A DNA stretch of 6,575 bases from Sulfurimonas sp. (GTDB lineage Bacteria > Campylobacterota > Campylobacteria > Campylobacterales > Sulfurimonadaceae). The position numbers and the translations under genes are program-made. The stretch spans positions 7,206 to 13,780 of the forward strand of contig NVUO01000019.1 of the NCBI GenBank assembly GCA_002733155.1, written 5' to 3'. Below the pieces are notes generated by a model. The model saw only the letters and a program-made list of their open reading frames with translations, had not been told where the DNA came from and did not search any database. Shown here in pieces: positions 1 to 6,441 of the stretch; the stretch's first letter is position 1; every line of letters starts with the position of its first letter.

Positions 1-9
1 AGGATAAAT

Positions 10-2013
10 ATGAACAGAACATCACTCTTAACTATTTTAGCTATAGCCTCTACACTAAATGCCACTATACCCACAAATGAAAACGTTACAAAACTTTATG
101 TTGCAACTTTTAATCGCGCACCAGATACGAATGGTTTAAGCTACTGGGTTAATGATTCAAATTTGGATTTAGAAGGTATATCATCAAGTTTTTTTAATCA
201 ACAAGAGACACAGGATTTATATCCCAAAACAACATCAAATAAAGATTTTATATCATCTGTATATCAAAACTTATTTAATAGAGTACCTGATAATGATGGT
301 TGGAATTATTGGGAAAATGAGCTTAACACAGGTGTTATACAAAGAAGTCAGTTTATTCAAGCAGTAGTTGATGGTGCCAAGGATACTGATAATTCAAATG
401 ATAAAACTATCCTTTCTAATAAAACTACAGTTGGGTTATTATTTTCAAATTCCAATTTAAATGATAAAAATCAAGCAAGAGATATTCTGATAGGGGTTAA
501 TCAAGATACTGCAAGTGTTGATTATGCTCAATCATCTATATCAGATATGCAATCATCTAATATATCTACAAATATTAATTTAGGGTCACAAAACCTACCT
601 ACACTTCATATATTACCTCGTATTTTTGATGAAGATGGAGATGATACAAATATGAAAGAAACTTATACTTTAACTGCGAATAAAGATGTTAATGTAACTA
701 TTCAAACACCTCAAGGTAGTTGGATAACACCTATGTGGAGATATAATAACAATCCACTTCCTATCTTAATTAAAACTACACGTGGTAATGAGATGACACT
801 TAATTTCAATAATAAACTAGATTCAGATTCAACTATACATTGGCATGGTTTTAAGATACCAGCAGAAATGGATGGTGGACCAGATACTCCTATACTGCCT
901 TTACAAAGCAAAAAGTATAGTTTTACTATGAATCAGCCAGCTGCATCTATGTGGTTTCATCCACATCCTGATATGCAAACTGGGAAACAAGTATATATGG
1001 GACTTGCTGGTGTATATTTATTAGAAGATGATATTTCAAAATCATTAGAAGAGAACAATCAATTACCATCTGGAGATAAAGATACAGTCTTATTGGTACA
1101 AGATAGAAGGTTTCAAGGAGAAAGTACAGATACAGTTAGAAATCTTGTTTATATGAATCAAAGAATGGATTCTATAGGAATGTATGGTGATACTGTTTTA
1201 GTTAACGGTTCTGTTTTACCTAAACATGAAGTTTCAAATACAAAGTTTAGATATAGATTATACAATGTATCTAATGCACGTAACTACAATTTTGCTCTAA
1301 GTGATGGAGAGAATTTTACCATTGTTGGAACAGATGGAGGCTTACTTAAAAACCCTGTAGAAGTAAATCATATTTTACTAGGACCTGCTGAACGGGTAGA
1401 TATAATAATAGATTTTTCTAAGTATAATGTAGGTAATAATATAATGCTCATAGATAAATCTAATGGAACATCAGATAAGCTTAATATTATGAGATTTGAT
1501 ATTACAAAATATGATACAGAGACTATAACTATATATTCTGAGTTACCAAATACGGCAGAAATCTCTACACGTTTAAATGAGGCAGATGCAGATAATATTA
1601 ATAATGAAAGAAAATTTATTATGTCCACGAGTATGGGTATGGGTAGCAGGAATATGTCTTTTGTTATAAATGGTAAAGTTTTTAAAGCTGATCGTGTTGA
1701 TGAGTTTATTAAAAATGGTGCTACAGAGATTTGGAATATATCAAATATTTCAAGCATGGCACATCCTTTTCATGCTCATGCTATACAATATCAAATTTTA
1801 ACTAGAAACGGTATACCAGCTTCTGGAACTGATTTAGGATTAAAAGACACTTTTTTAGTACAACCAGGAGAAAATGTTAGAATTATAGGGAGATTTGATC
1901 CTATAATAAATCAAGGTGATTATATGTATCATTGTCATATATTAGAGCATGAAGATGCTGGTATGATGGGTTATTTCAGAGTTGGAGACACTGGTGTATT
2001 AGGTCCACAATAA
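10..2013 (+). CDS. DUF4214-multicopper oxidase fusion (CueO-like, secreted)
   Basis: Probable periplasmic or extracellular multicopper oxidase that couples substrate oxidation (cuprous ion or phenolics, by analogy with CueO) to reduction of O2 to water. The start is ATG with AGGATA just upstream. Residues 1-18 look like a Sec signal peptide (hydrophobic 5-16, possible cleavage after Ala18) with no twin arginine. Residues 26-182 resemble DUF4214: FNRAPDTNGLSYW (34-46) is echoed by FNRVPDNDGWNYW (89-101). Three cupredoxin domains follow, at about 215-342, 358-490 and 510-660. All copper ligands are visible: H277 and H279 in HWHG, H317 and H319 in WFHPH, H585, H588 and H590 in HPFHAH, and H641, C642, H643, H647 and M652 in HCHILEHEDAGMM. 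Domain 2 also resembles CueO (GDTVLVNG, DGGLL, ER). The Met-rich insert of E. coli CueO is absent. At 667 residues the protein is longer than the usual ~500 because of the N-terminal module. No copper-resistance neighbour is in view. The oxidase call is very secure; the substrate is not. Confidence 0.93.
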   Translation: MNRTSLLTILAIASTLNATIPTNENVTKLYVATFNRAPDTNGLSYWVNDSNLDLEGISSSFFNQQETQDLYPKTTSNKDFISSVYQNLFNRVPDNDGWNYWENELNTGVIQRSQFIQAVVDGAKDTDNSNDKTILSNKTTVGLLFSNSNLNDKNQARDILIGVNQDTASVDYAQSSISDMQSSNISTNINLGSQNLPTLHILPRIFDEDGDDTNMKETYTLTANKDVNVTIQTPQGSWITPMWRYNNNPLPILIKTTRGNEMTLNFNNKLDSDSTIHWHGFKIPAEMDGGPDTPILPLQSKKYSFTMNQPAASMWFHPHPDMQTGKQVYMGLAGVYLLEDDISKSLEENNQLPSGDKDTVLLVQDRRFQGESTDTVRNLVYMNQRMDSIGMYGDTVLVNGSVLPKHEVSNTKFRYRLYNVSNARNYNFALSDGENFTIVGTDGGLLKNPVEVNHILLGPAERVDIIIDFSKYNVGNNIMLIDKSNGTSDKLNIMRFDITKYDTETITIYSELPNTAEISTRLNEADADNINNERKFIMSTSMGMGSRNMSFVINGKVFKADRVDEFIKNGATEIWNISNISSMAHPFHAHAIQYQILTRNGIPASGTDLGLKDTFLVQPGENVRIIGRFDPIINQGDYMYHCHILEHEDAGMMGYFRVGDTGVLGPQ

Positions 2014-2034
2014 TAAAATAATATAATAAAGCAT

Positions 2035-2083
2035 CTATAAAAAATTAGGTTTTTGCTGAGTTAGCAACTACCTAGTTTATAGC
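2035..2083. terminator. Long imperfect inverted repeat, possible bidirectional terminator
   Basis: The arms pair in three blocks: CTATAAA (2035-2041) with TTTATAG (2077-2083), TTAGGT (2046-2051) with ACCTAG (2071-2076, one T-G pair), and TTGCT (2054-2058) with AGCAA (2064-2068) around the loop GAGTT. A four-A bulge and a 2x2 internal loop interrupt the stem. It starts 22 bases after the oxidase stop codon, so it could end that transcript, but on the + strand the tail is only TTTATAG. Read on the - strand the inner hairpin is followed by six T residues, a better intrinsic-terminator shape. The pairing is seen directly; terminator activity is inferred. Confidence 0.5.
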
Positions 2084-2112
2084 GGACATTCCATATCTAA
2101 ACTTATTTTAAA

Positions 2113-2123
2113 TATGCTATAAT
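2113..2123 (+). promoter_or_regulatory. Extended -10 promoter for the hydrolase-rnz unit
   Basis: TATGCTATAAT contains a perfect TATAAT (2118-2123) preceded by TGC, an extended -10 element, in an AT-rich upstream stretch. No good TTGACA -35 is present at 16-18 bases (2095-2100 reads TATCTA), which is usual for the main sigma factor of Campylobacterota. Transcription would start near 2130, so the leader would be only about 13 bases and the Shine-Dalgarno sequence AAGAGG (2130-2135) would lie at the very 5' end of the message. The start site is inferred. Confidence 0.65.
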
Positions 2124-2142
2124 TATTGTAAGAGGCACTGAG

Positions 2143-2976
2143 ATGCAGACTTTTATAGGACTACTTAAAACACCTTTCATAATATTAACTTGTGCATATA
2201 TAATCCTAATTGTTTTGCTATATACCTATCAATCAAAGCTAGTTTACTTTCCATCTAAAAATATAAATACTAACCCAGAAGCTATAGGTCTTGTATATGA
2301 ATCTATAATTTTTCAAGCTGATGATAAAACAAAACTTCATGCTTGGTATATACCAAAAAAAGGTGCAAAAACTACACTTCTTTTTTTACATGGAAATGGA
2401 GGTAATATCTCTCATCGTCTTGATTCAATAAAAATATTTAACTCATTAGAGATGAATGTATTTATATTTGATTACAGAGGGTATGGAAATTCTGAGGGTG
2501 AGACTAATGAACAAAATACTTATGATGATGCTAGAAGTGCATGGAATTATCTTTTAAACAATAAAAAGATAAAGGCTGAAGATATCATTATCTTTGGTAG
2601 ATCTTTGGGTGGGACTATCGCTGCTAATCTTGCTAGCAGTTTAAAAGCAAAAGCTATTATACTTGAATCCACATTTACTACTGCAAAAGAATTTGCATCT
2701 GATGTTTATCCGTTTGTACCAGGATTTTTAGTCCATTTTACATACGAAACGACAAGATACTTAAAAGATATTAACTACCCCATTTTAATTATTCACAGTG
2801 AGGATGATGATATTATCCCGTTTAAGTATGCTAAAGCAATTTTTGAAAATGCCAATGAACCAAAAAAATTTGTAAAAATTAAAGGGAGTCATAATTATGG
2901 TTTTTTGCAATCAAAAGATATATATTTAGATGCTTTAAAAAACTTTTTAGAAAAAATAGATAGGAGCAGACAATGA
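2143..2976 (+). CDS. Membrane-anchored BEM46-type alpha/beta hydrolase
   Basis: Serine hydrolase of the alpha/beta-fold BEM46/COG1073 type; the natural substrate is unknown for most bacterial members. One N-terminal membrane segment (about residues 8-28) precedes the family signature YFPS, then a conserved 'D.tkLHaWYiP' stretch near 60-71. The oxyanion loop is HGNGGN (83-88), the nucleophile elbow is GRSLGG with Ser154, the acid is probably Asp222 in HSEDDDIIP, and the catalytic His is His250 in KGSHNYGF, so the triad is complete. The length of 277 residues is normal for the family. The start ATG has AAGAGG seven bases upstream. The stop codon overlaps the start of rnz as ATGA, so the two are probably cotranscribed and translationally coupled. 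The catalytic domain should face the periplasm or remain membrane-tethered in the cytoplasm; topology cannot be settled by eye. Family call secure, function open. Confidence 0.9.
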   Translation: MQTFIGLLKTPFIILTCAYIILIVLLYTYQSKLVYFPSKNINTNPEAIGLVYESIIFQADDKTKLHAWYIPKKGAKTTLLFLHGNGGNISHRLDSIKIFNSLEMNVFIFDYRGYGNSEGETNEQNTYDDARSAWNYLLNNKKIKAEDIIIFGRSLGGTIAANLASSLKAKAIILESTFTTAKEFASDVYPFVPGFLVHFTYETTRYLKDINYPILIIHSEDDDIIPFKYAKAIFENANEPKKFVKIKGSHNYGFLQSKDIYLDALKNFLEKIDRSRQ

Positions 2977-3950
2977 AACTTACATTTTTAGGTACAAGTG
3001 CTGGTAGACCGACAAAAGAAAGAAATGTATCTGCGCTCGGGTTGGAGTTTGATCAGGATAATAAATGGTATCTTTTTGATTGTGGTGAGGGTACTCAACG
3101 TCAAATCATGAAAAGCAGACTATCTATAGGCAAACTGGATACTATTTTTATCACACATTTACATGGAGATCATTATTACGGTTTACCAGGACTACTCTCT
3201 ACTAAAAAGCTTGAAACTTCTCTGAAAGCTTTAACTATTTACGGTCCAAAAGGGATAAAAGACTTTTTATAATGCGCCATTGACCTATCAGAGGCACATC
3301 TTGAATATAGTTTAAACATCATTGAATACACAAGCCAAGAGGAATTTATATTTGACAAATTTTCACTAAAAGTTTTACCTCTTGTGCACTCCAAAAAGAG
3401 TTCAGCCTTTTATATTAAAGAAAACGATGTCAGTAATAAACTTGATGAAAAAAAATTAAAAGAAATTGGGCTAGAGCCATCACCTCTTTATGCTGAGCTA
3501 AAAAAGGGAAAAAGTTTAGTATTTAGAGGTAAAAAATTAGATTCAAAAGAATTTATGCTTGAAACTATATGTGGAAGATCCTTAATAATAGCTGGTGATA
3601 ATAGTAAACCAGATATTTTAGATGAATATCTTCAAAATCTAGACTTATTGGTACATGAATGTACGTATACACAAGATGTATATGATAATTTAATAAAAAA
3701 AGTCCTACATTCCACAGCAAAAAATCTTGGCATAACAGTACAAAAAAAACATGTTAAAAATCTAATTGCAAATCATATAAGCCCTAGATATAATAAAAAT
3801 AGCACCTTAGATATAGATATACTCTATGATGAAATAAAGTGCAATTATAAAGGCAATATATTTATAGCCAAAGATTTTGATGTATATTATCTAAGTAGGG
3901 AGAAATTAATTAATATGACGATTAAAGAGCCTATTCCTCACAAAAACTAG
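2973..3950 (+). pseudogene. rnz: Ribonuclease Z (tRNase Z) with one in-frame TAA at codon 100
   Basis: RNase Z is the metallo-beta-lactamase-fold endonuclease that cuts tRNA precursors on the 3' side of the discriminator base. Translation begins at ATG 2973 (MKLTFLGTSAG, typical of the family) after TAGGAG at 2961-2966. Codons 1-99 carry FDCGEGTQ and the metal motif HLHGDHYYGLPG with H62, H64, D66 and H67. Codon 100 (3270-3272) is TAA. The same frame then runs open for 225 codons to the TAG at 3948-3950 and keeps the family sequence at once: a stretch ending LKVLPLVH gives H139, followed by AGD with D209, HECTY at 228-232, and NHISPRY with H268. The spacing of these seven ligands matches RNase Z of Bacillus subtilis. 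Counting the stop there are 325 codons, close to the usual 300-320. No second stop or frameshift is present. The first ordinary in-frame start after the stop is GTG 3384, with no Shine-Dalgarno and without the HxHxDH half. It is therefore a recent nonsense mutant, a readthrough gene or a sequence error. Identity is very secure; functional state is unknown. Confidence 0.92.
3270..3272 (+). other. Premature TAA stop codon within rnz
   Basis: This codon follows ...GIKDFL and precedes CAIDLSEAHL in one uninterrupted frame. Because the frame before and after is identical, a single insertion or deletion cannot explain it. One base substitution would turn it into a sense codon (for example GAA, CAA, AAA or TTA). 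It is not TGA, so selenocysteine decoding is excluded, and nothing nearby suggests programmed frameshifting. Confidence 0.9.
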
Positions 3951-3968
3951 AAGTTTTACCCAACTTCT
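3949..3968 (+). terminator. Small hairpin at the end of rnz, possible weak terminator
   Basis: AGAAGTT (3949-3955) pairs perfectly over seven bases with AACTTCT (3962-3968) around a six-base loop, and the stem begins inside the rnz stop codon. The downstream stretch is A/T-rich (3969-3984) with TTTATTTT a few bases after the stem, but there is no immediate U-tract. The position between two transcription units supports terminator use; the weak stem leaves room for doubt. Confidence 0.4.
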
Positions 3969-4021
3969 CATAATAATTTATTTTAAATACAAAAGTAAAC
4001 CATTAATAAGCAATAAAAAGC

Positions 4022-4027
4022 TAGAAT
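4022..4027 (+). promoter_or_regulatory. Probable -10 element for pgsA-rseP-yggS
   Basis: TAGAAT differs from TATAAT at one base and lies 26 bases before the pgsA start codon, a sensible distance in a 103-base spacer. No recognisable -35 is seen at the usual spacing; the upstream sequence is A/T-rich, as in Campylobacterota promoters. Alternative AT-rich hexamers exist in the same spacer, so the exact box is uncertain. Confidence 0.4.
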
Positions 4028-4041
4028 CTCTTAATTATTTT

Positions 4042-4047
4042 TAAGGA
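4042..4047 (+). promoter_or_regulatory. Shine-Dalgarno that fixes the TTG start of pgsA
   Basis: TAAGGA ends six bases before the TTG at 4054. The TAA of this same stretch (4042-4044) is an in-frame stop for the pgsA frame, so no start further upstream is possible, and the next in-frame ATG would remove the conserved N-terminus NLPNTLASIRILLAP. The TTG start is therefore well supported. Confidence 0.7.
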
Positions 4048-4053
4048 CTATCT

Positions 4054-4605
4054 TTGCTAAACCTTCCAAACACATTAGCATCAATTCGCATACTTTTAGC
4101 GCCGTTGATGTTTTGGATAATATTAAATCCAGACTTTTTTACAGATATGGGATATCACATATCTTGGAACTATTATTTTGCTTCACTTTTATTTGTATTA
4201 GCTTCTGTAACAGATTTCTTTGATGGATATATTGCAAGGCAATGGAAGCAAAAAACTATGCTTGGGGCTATTATCGATCCACTTGCTGATAAGATGTTAA
4301 TTATTGCTGCATTTTTAGGTTTAATGATGATAGATGTAGCTTCAGCTTGGGCTATTTACATTATAATTATTCGTGAATTATTTATTACTGGGATTAGAAC
4401 TGTTGCAGTTGCAGAGAAACTTGACATAAAAGCTTCATGGGCTGGAAAAGTAAAAACGGTTGGACAGATGTTTGCAATAGGTTTTTTACTAATGCATTGG
4501 CAATGTGGTACTGAGCTTTTATGGTTCGCAGTATTTTTAACAGTTTATTCAGGTCTAGAATATATATATGCTTTTAGAAAAGCATTATTAAAGGATAATA
4601 TTTAA
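4054..4605 (+). CDS. pgsA: CDP-diacylglycerol-glycerol-3-phosphate 3-phosphatidyltransferase
   Basis: Integral membrane enzyme that joins CDP-diacylglycerol and glycerol-3-phosphate to give phosphatidylglycerolphosphate, the committed step toward phosphatidylglycerol and cardiolipin. The CDP-alcohol phosphatidyltransferase signature D-x2-D-G-x2-A-R-x8-G-x3-D-x3-D is complete: D54, D57, G58, A61, R62, G71, D75 and D79. The N-terminus NLPNTLASIRILLAP is characteristic of PgsA. Hydrophobic segments occur around 8-25, 38-53, 80-107, 133-146 and 152-172. The length of 183 residues is normal. The start codon is TTG. The last base of the stop codon is the first base of the rseP start (TAATG), so the two are surely cotranscribed and likely coupled. 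PgsA is favoured over a related synthase such as PssA because of the size and N-terminus. Confidence 0.95.
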   Translation: MLNLPNTLASIRILLAPLMFWIILNPDFFTDMGYHISWNYYFASLLFVLASVTDFFDGYIARQWKQKTMLGAIIDPLADKMLIIAAFLGLMMIDVASAWAIYIIIIRELFITGIRTVAVAEKLDIKASWAGKVKTVGQMFAIGFLLMHWQCGTELLWFAVFLTVYSGLEYIYAFRKALLKDNI

Positions 4606-5657
4606 TGAGTATCTTTGTATCTTTATTAGTAATATCAGCTCTAATATTTTTTCATGAATTGGGACATTATATAGTAGCTAGGCTTATGGGTGTATATGTT
4701 GAGACTTTTAGCATAGGTTTTGGAACTAAGATAGCTTCTTTTAAAAAATGGGGTACTGAATGGCGTTTAGCTATTATACCACTTGGTGGATATGTCAAAA
4801 TGAAGGGTCAAGACGATTCCGATCCTAGTAAAAAATCTTATGATAATGATAGTTATAATGTAAAAACTCCAACACAAAAAATATTTATTCTTTTAGCTGG
4901 CCCAGCTGCAAACTTTATCTTAGCTTTTGTTCTTTATTTTGTTATAGCTCTTGGTGGTCCTAACATTCTCTCACCTGTTATTGGTAAGGTAGTTAAAGAT
5001 TCCCCTGCCTATGTAGCTGATTTACAAACAAATGACACTATACGTTATATTAATGGTCAGGCTATTAAGACGTGGAAAGATATGGCTAAAATCATTGAAT
5101 ACTCAAATGGTTCTTTAACTATTGAGATAGAGCGTGCAGGATTCATAGAAACAAAAATTTTAACTCCTAAAATCTCTGAAGCTACAAATATGTTTAATGA
5201 AATTATACAAAAAAAGATGATTGGTATAGGCTCAGCAAGAGTTACTCATAAACTAGAGTTAAGTCCAAGTGAACTTTTATCATATGCAAGTGAACAAACT
5301 GTATTTGCTTCAACAATGATATTTACTGGACTTAAAAAACTTATAGTTGGTGAGGTTCCCGCTAAAGAATTAGGCGGAGTTATATCTATAGTTAAACTAA
5401 CATCAGATGCTACTGATGCTGGATGGATGAGTGTATTGTTTTTTGCAGCACTTATCTCTGTAAATTTAGGTGTACTTAATCTTCTTCCTATTCCAGCTCT
5501 TGATGGTGGGCATATTATGTTTAACTTATATGAATTAATCTTTAGACGTGAAGCTAGTGAGGCTATAATTATTAAACTTACTATAGCTGGTTGGATAATT
5601 CTTTTTTCCCTTATGGGACTTGGATTATTTAACGATATAAATAGATTAATGAACTAA
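4605..5657 (+). CDS. rseP: RseP/RIP site-2 zinc metalloprotease
   Basis: Membrane-embedded zinc protease of the M50B (site-2 protease) family, which cleaves transmembrane segments such as anti-sigma factors or signal-peptide remnants during regulated intramembrane proteolysis. The active site HELGH is at 17-21 in the first membrane segment (H17, E18, H21), and the third ligand is Asp300 in NLLPIPALDGGH (292-303). A GPAANF membrane segment begins at 99, one PDZ domain spans about 120-190, and further membrane segments lie near 276-297 and 326-345. The length of 350 residues and a single PDZ domain fit the shorter Campylobacterota and Gram-positive forms rather than the two-PDZ E. coli protein (about 450). 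AAGGA at 4591-4595 inside the end of pgsA serves as the ribosome-binding site, and the start shares one base with the pgsA stop. Its natural substrate here cannot be told from context. Confidence 0.95.
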   Translation: MSIFVSLLVISALIFFHELGHYIVARLMGVYVETFSIGFGTKIASFKKWGTEWRLAIIPLGGYVKMKGQDDSDPSKKSYDNDSYNVKTPTQKIFILLAGPAANFILAFVLYFVIALGGPNILSPVIGKVVKDSPAYVADLQTNDTIRYINGQAIKTWKDMAKIIEYSNGSLTIEIERAGFIETKILTPKISEATNMFNEIIQKKMIGIGSARVTHKLELSPSELLSYASEQTVFASTMIFTGLKKLIVGEVPAKELGGVISIVKLTSDATDAGWMSVLFFAALISVNLGVLNLLPIPALDGGHIMFNLYELIFRREASEAIIIKLTIAGWIILFSLMGLGLFNDINRLMN

Positions 5658-5667
5658 AGGGATAAAA

Positions 5668-6342
5668 ATGACTGAATCACAATATAAAATTTTCATAGAC
5701 TCTGTAATTAGAAGAGTTGAGTTCGCTAGAGTTAGAGTTAGTGGCCATCATATAGTAAAAATTGTAGCTATTAGTAAGTATTCAACTACAGATGAGATAA
5801 AAAAACTTTATAATATTGGTCAAAGAGCCTATGGTGAAAACAAGGTTCAAGACCTAAAGGCAAAATCTTTAGAACTTGATGAATTACCATTAGAGTGGCA
5901 CTTTGTTGGCAACTTACAAAAAAATAAAATCAATAATCTCCTAGATATTAATCCTAGTTTATTTCAGTCTCTAGATTCTATGGAATTAGCTATAGAGCTT
6001 CAAAAGAAATTATTGACTAAAAATATGACTATGGATTGTCTTCTTCAAGTAAATTCTGCAAAAGAAGATACTAAACATGGGGTAATGCCTGAGCATGCTA
6101 AAGATATATATGAGAAAATAACTAAAGAGTGTCCTAATATAAAACTTAAGGGATTAATGAGCATAGGAAGTCATAGCCAAGATACAGAGATAATAAAAAA
6201 TAGCTTTAAGATAACTTATGATATATTTATAACATTAAAAAACGCAACTATATGCTCAATGGGTATGAGTAATGATTTTGAATTAGCAATTGAATGTGGT
6301 TCAAATATGGTAAGGCTTGGTTCGGTTATGTTTAATAAATAA
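5668..6342 (+). CDS. yggS: YggS/PLPBP-family pyridoxal phosphate homeostasis protein
   Basis: Cytoplasmic PLP-binding protein of the YggS/PROSC family, with an alanine-racemase-like TIM barrel but no proven enzymatic activity; it buffers PLP and affects amino-acid and vitamin B6 balance. The PLP lysine is Lys37 in VAISK, followed by YGENKVQ (55-61), WHFVGNLQKNK, a central HGVMP, the phosphate-binding SMGMSNDFELAI (from 197) and GSNMVRLGSVMF (211-222). The length of 224 residues is normal. AAAGGGA starts within the rseP stop codon and precedes the ATG by a few bases; only ten bases separate the two genes, so it is the third member of the pgsA-rseP unit. No functional link to its two membrane-protein neighbours is evident. 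Confidence 0.95.
   Translation: MTESQYKIFIDSVIRRVEFARVRVSGHHIVKIVAISKYSTTDEIKKLYNIGQRAYGENKVQDLKAKSLELDELPLEWHFVGNLQKNKINNLLDINPSLFQSLDSMELAIELQKKLLTKNMTMDCLLQVNSAKEDTKHGVMPEHAKDIYEKITKECPNIKLKGLMSIGSHSQDTEIIKNSFKITYDIFITLKNATICSMGMSNDFELAIECGSNMVRLGSVMFNK
6329..6342 (+). repeat. 14-base direct repeat, copy 1 (end of yggS)
   Basis: TGTTTAATAAATAA includes the last yggS codons and stop and recurs exactly at 6403-6416, 74 bases downstream. The copies bracket the hairpin at 6375-6394. A shorter overlapping match, ATTTGTTTAA, occurs at 6342-6351 and 6400-6409. The low complexity means chance is possible in such AT-rich DNA. Confidence 0.5.
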
Positions 6343-6374
6343 TTTGTTTAACAAGTAGAAACTCAACTGTCCAC

Positions 6375-6394
6375 TCCAAAGTTAACTCTTTGGA
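6375..6394 (+). terminator. Hairpin after yggS, probable end of the pgsA-rseP-yggS unit
   Basis: TCCAAAG (6375-6381) pairs perfectly over seven bases with CTTTGGA (6388-6394) around the loop TTAACT. The sequence after it, CTTGCATTTGTTT, is T-rich but lacks a clean U-tract. A competing pairing, GTCCA (6369-6373) with TGGAC (6391-6395), is mutually exclusive with the main stem. Location 33 bases beyond the yggS stop supports a terminator. Confidence 0.45.
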
Positions 6395-6402
6395 CTTGCA
6401 TT

Positions 6403-6416
6403 TGTTTAATAAATAA
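6403..6416 (+). repeat. 14-base direct repeat, copy 2
   Basis: Exact second copy of TGTTTAATAAATAA found at 6329-6342, lying just upstream of the next gene and just downstream of the hairpin at 6375-6394. It may be a remnant of a short duplication of the yggS end or a chance AT-rich match. Confidence 0.5.
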
Positions 6417-6417
6417 A

Positions 6418-6423
6418 TATATT
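6418..6423 (+). promoter_or_regulatory. Possible -10 element for the last gene
   Basis: TATATT, one mismatch from TATAAT, lies 18 bases before the ATG at 6442 and is preceded by A/T-rich sequence. The spacing would leave a very short leader. The assignment is weak because the whole stretch is A and T. Confidence 0.25.
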
Positions 6424-6441
6424 CTAAAATCAAGGATTTTT

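Noticed and set aside
711..911. 66-codon open frame on the minus strand
   Set aside because: It lies opposite the first cupredoxin domain, which is clearly coded on the + strand; no ribosome-binding site or recognisable protein features.
1368..1757. 129-codon open frame on the minus strand with hydrophobic content
   Set aside because: It is antisense to conserved oxidase sequence, and its apparent hydrophobicity is what the complement of AT-rich, Asn/Asp/Lys-rich codons gives; no family motif.
3270..3280. Frameshift in the T-run before the rnz stop as cause of the break
   Set aside because: The reading frame before and after is identical, so an indel would shift the conserved downstream sequence out of frame; only a substitution fits.
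3272..3283. Restart of translation at the ATG overlapping the rnz stop (TAATG)
   Set aside because: That ATG is in another frame and meets TGA after three codons.
3384..3950. Separate gene starting at GTG 3384
   Set aside because: The frame is the same as the upstream rnz fragment, the sequence before the GTG is conserved RNase Z, and no Shine-Dalgarno precedes it; it is the second part of rnz.
6346..6356. TTGTTTAACAA palindrome after yggS
   Set aside because: The two five-base arms are separated by a single base, so no stable hairpin can form; AT-rich chance match.
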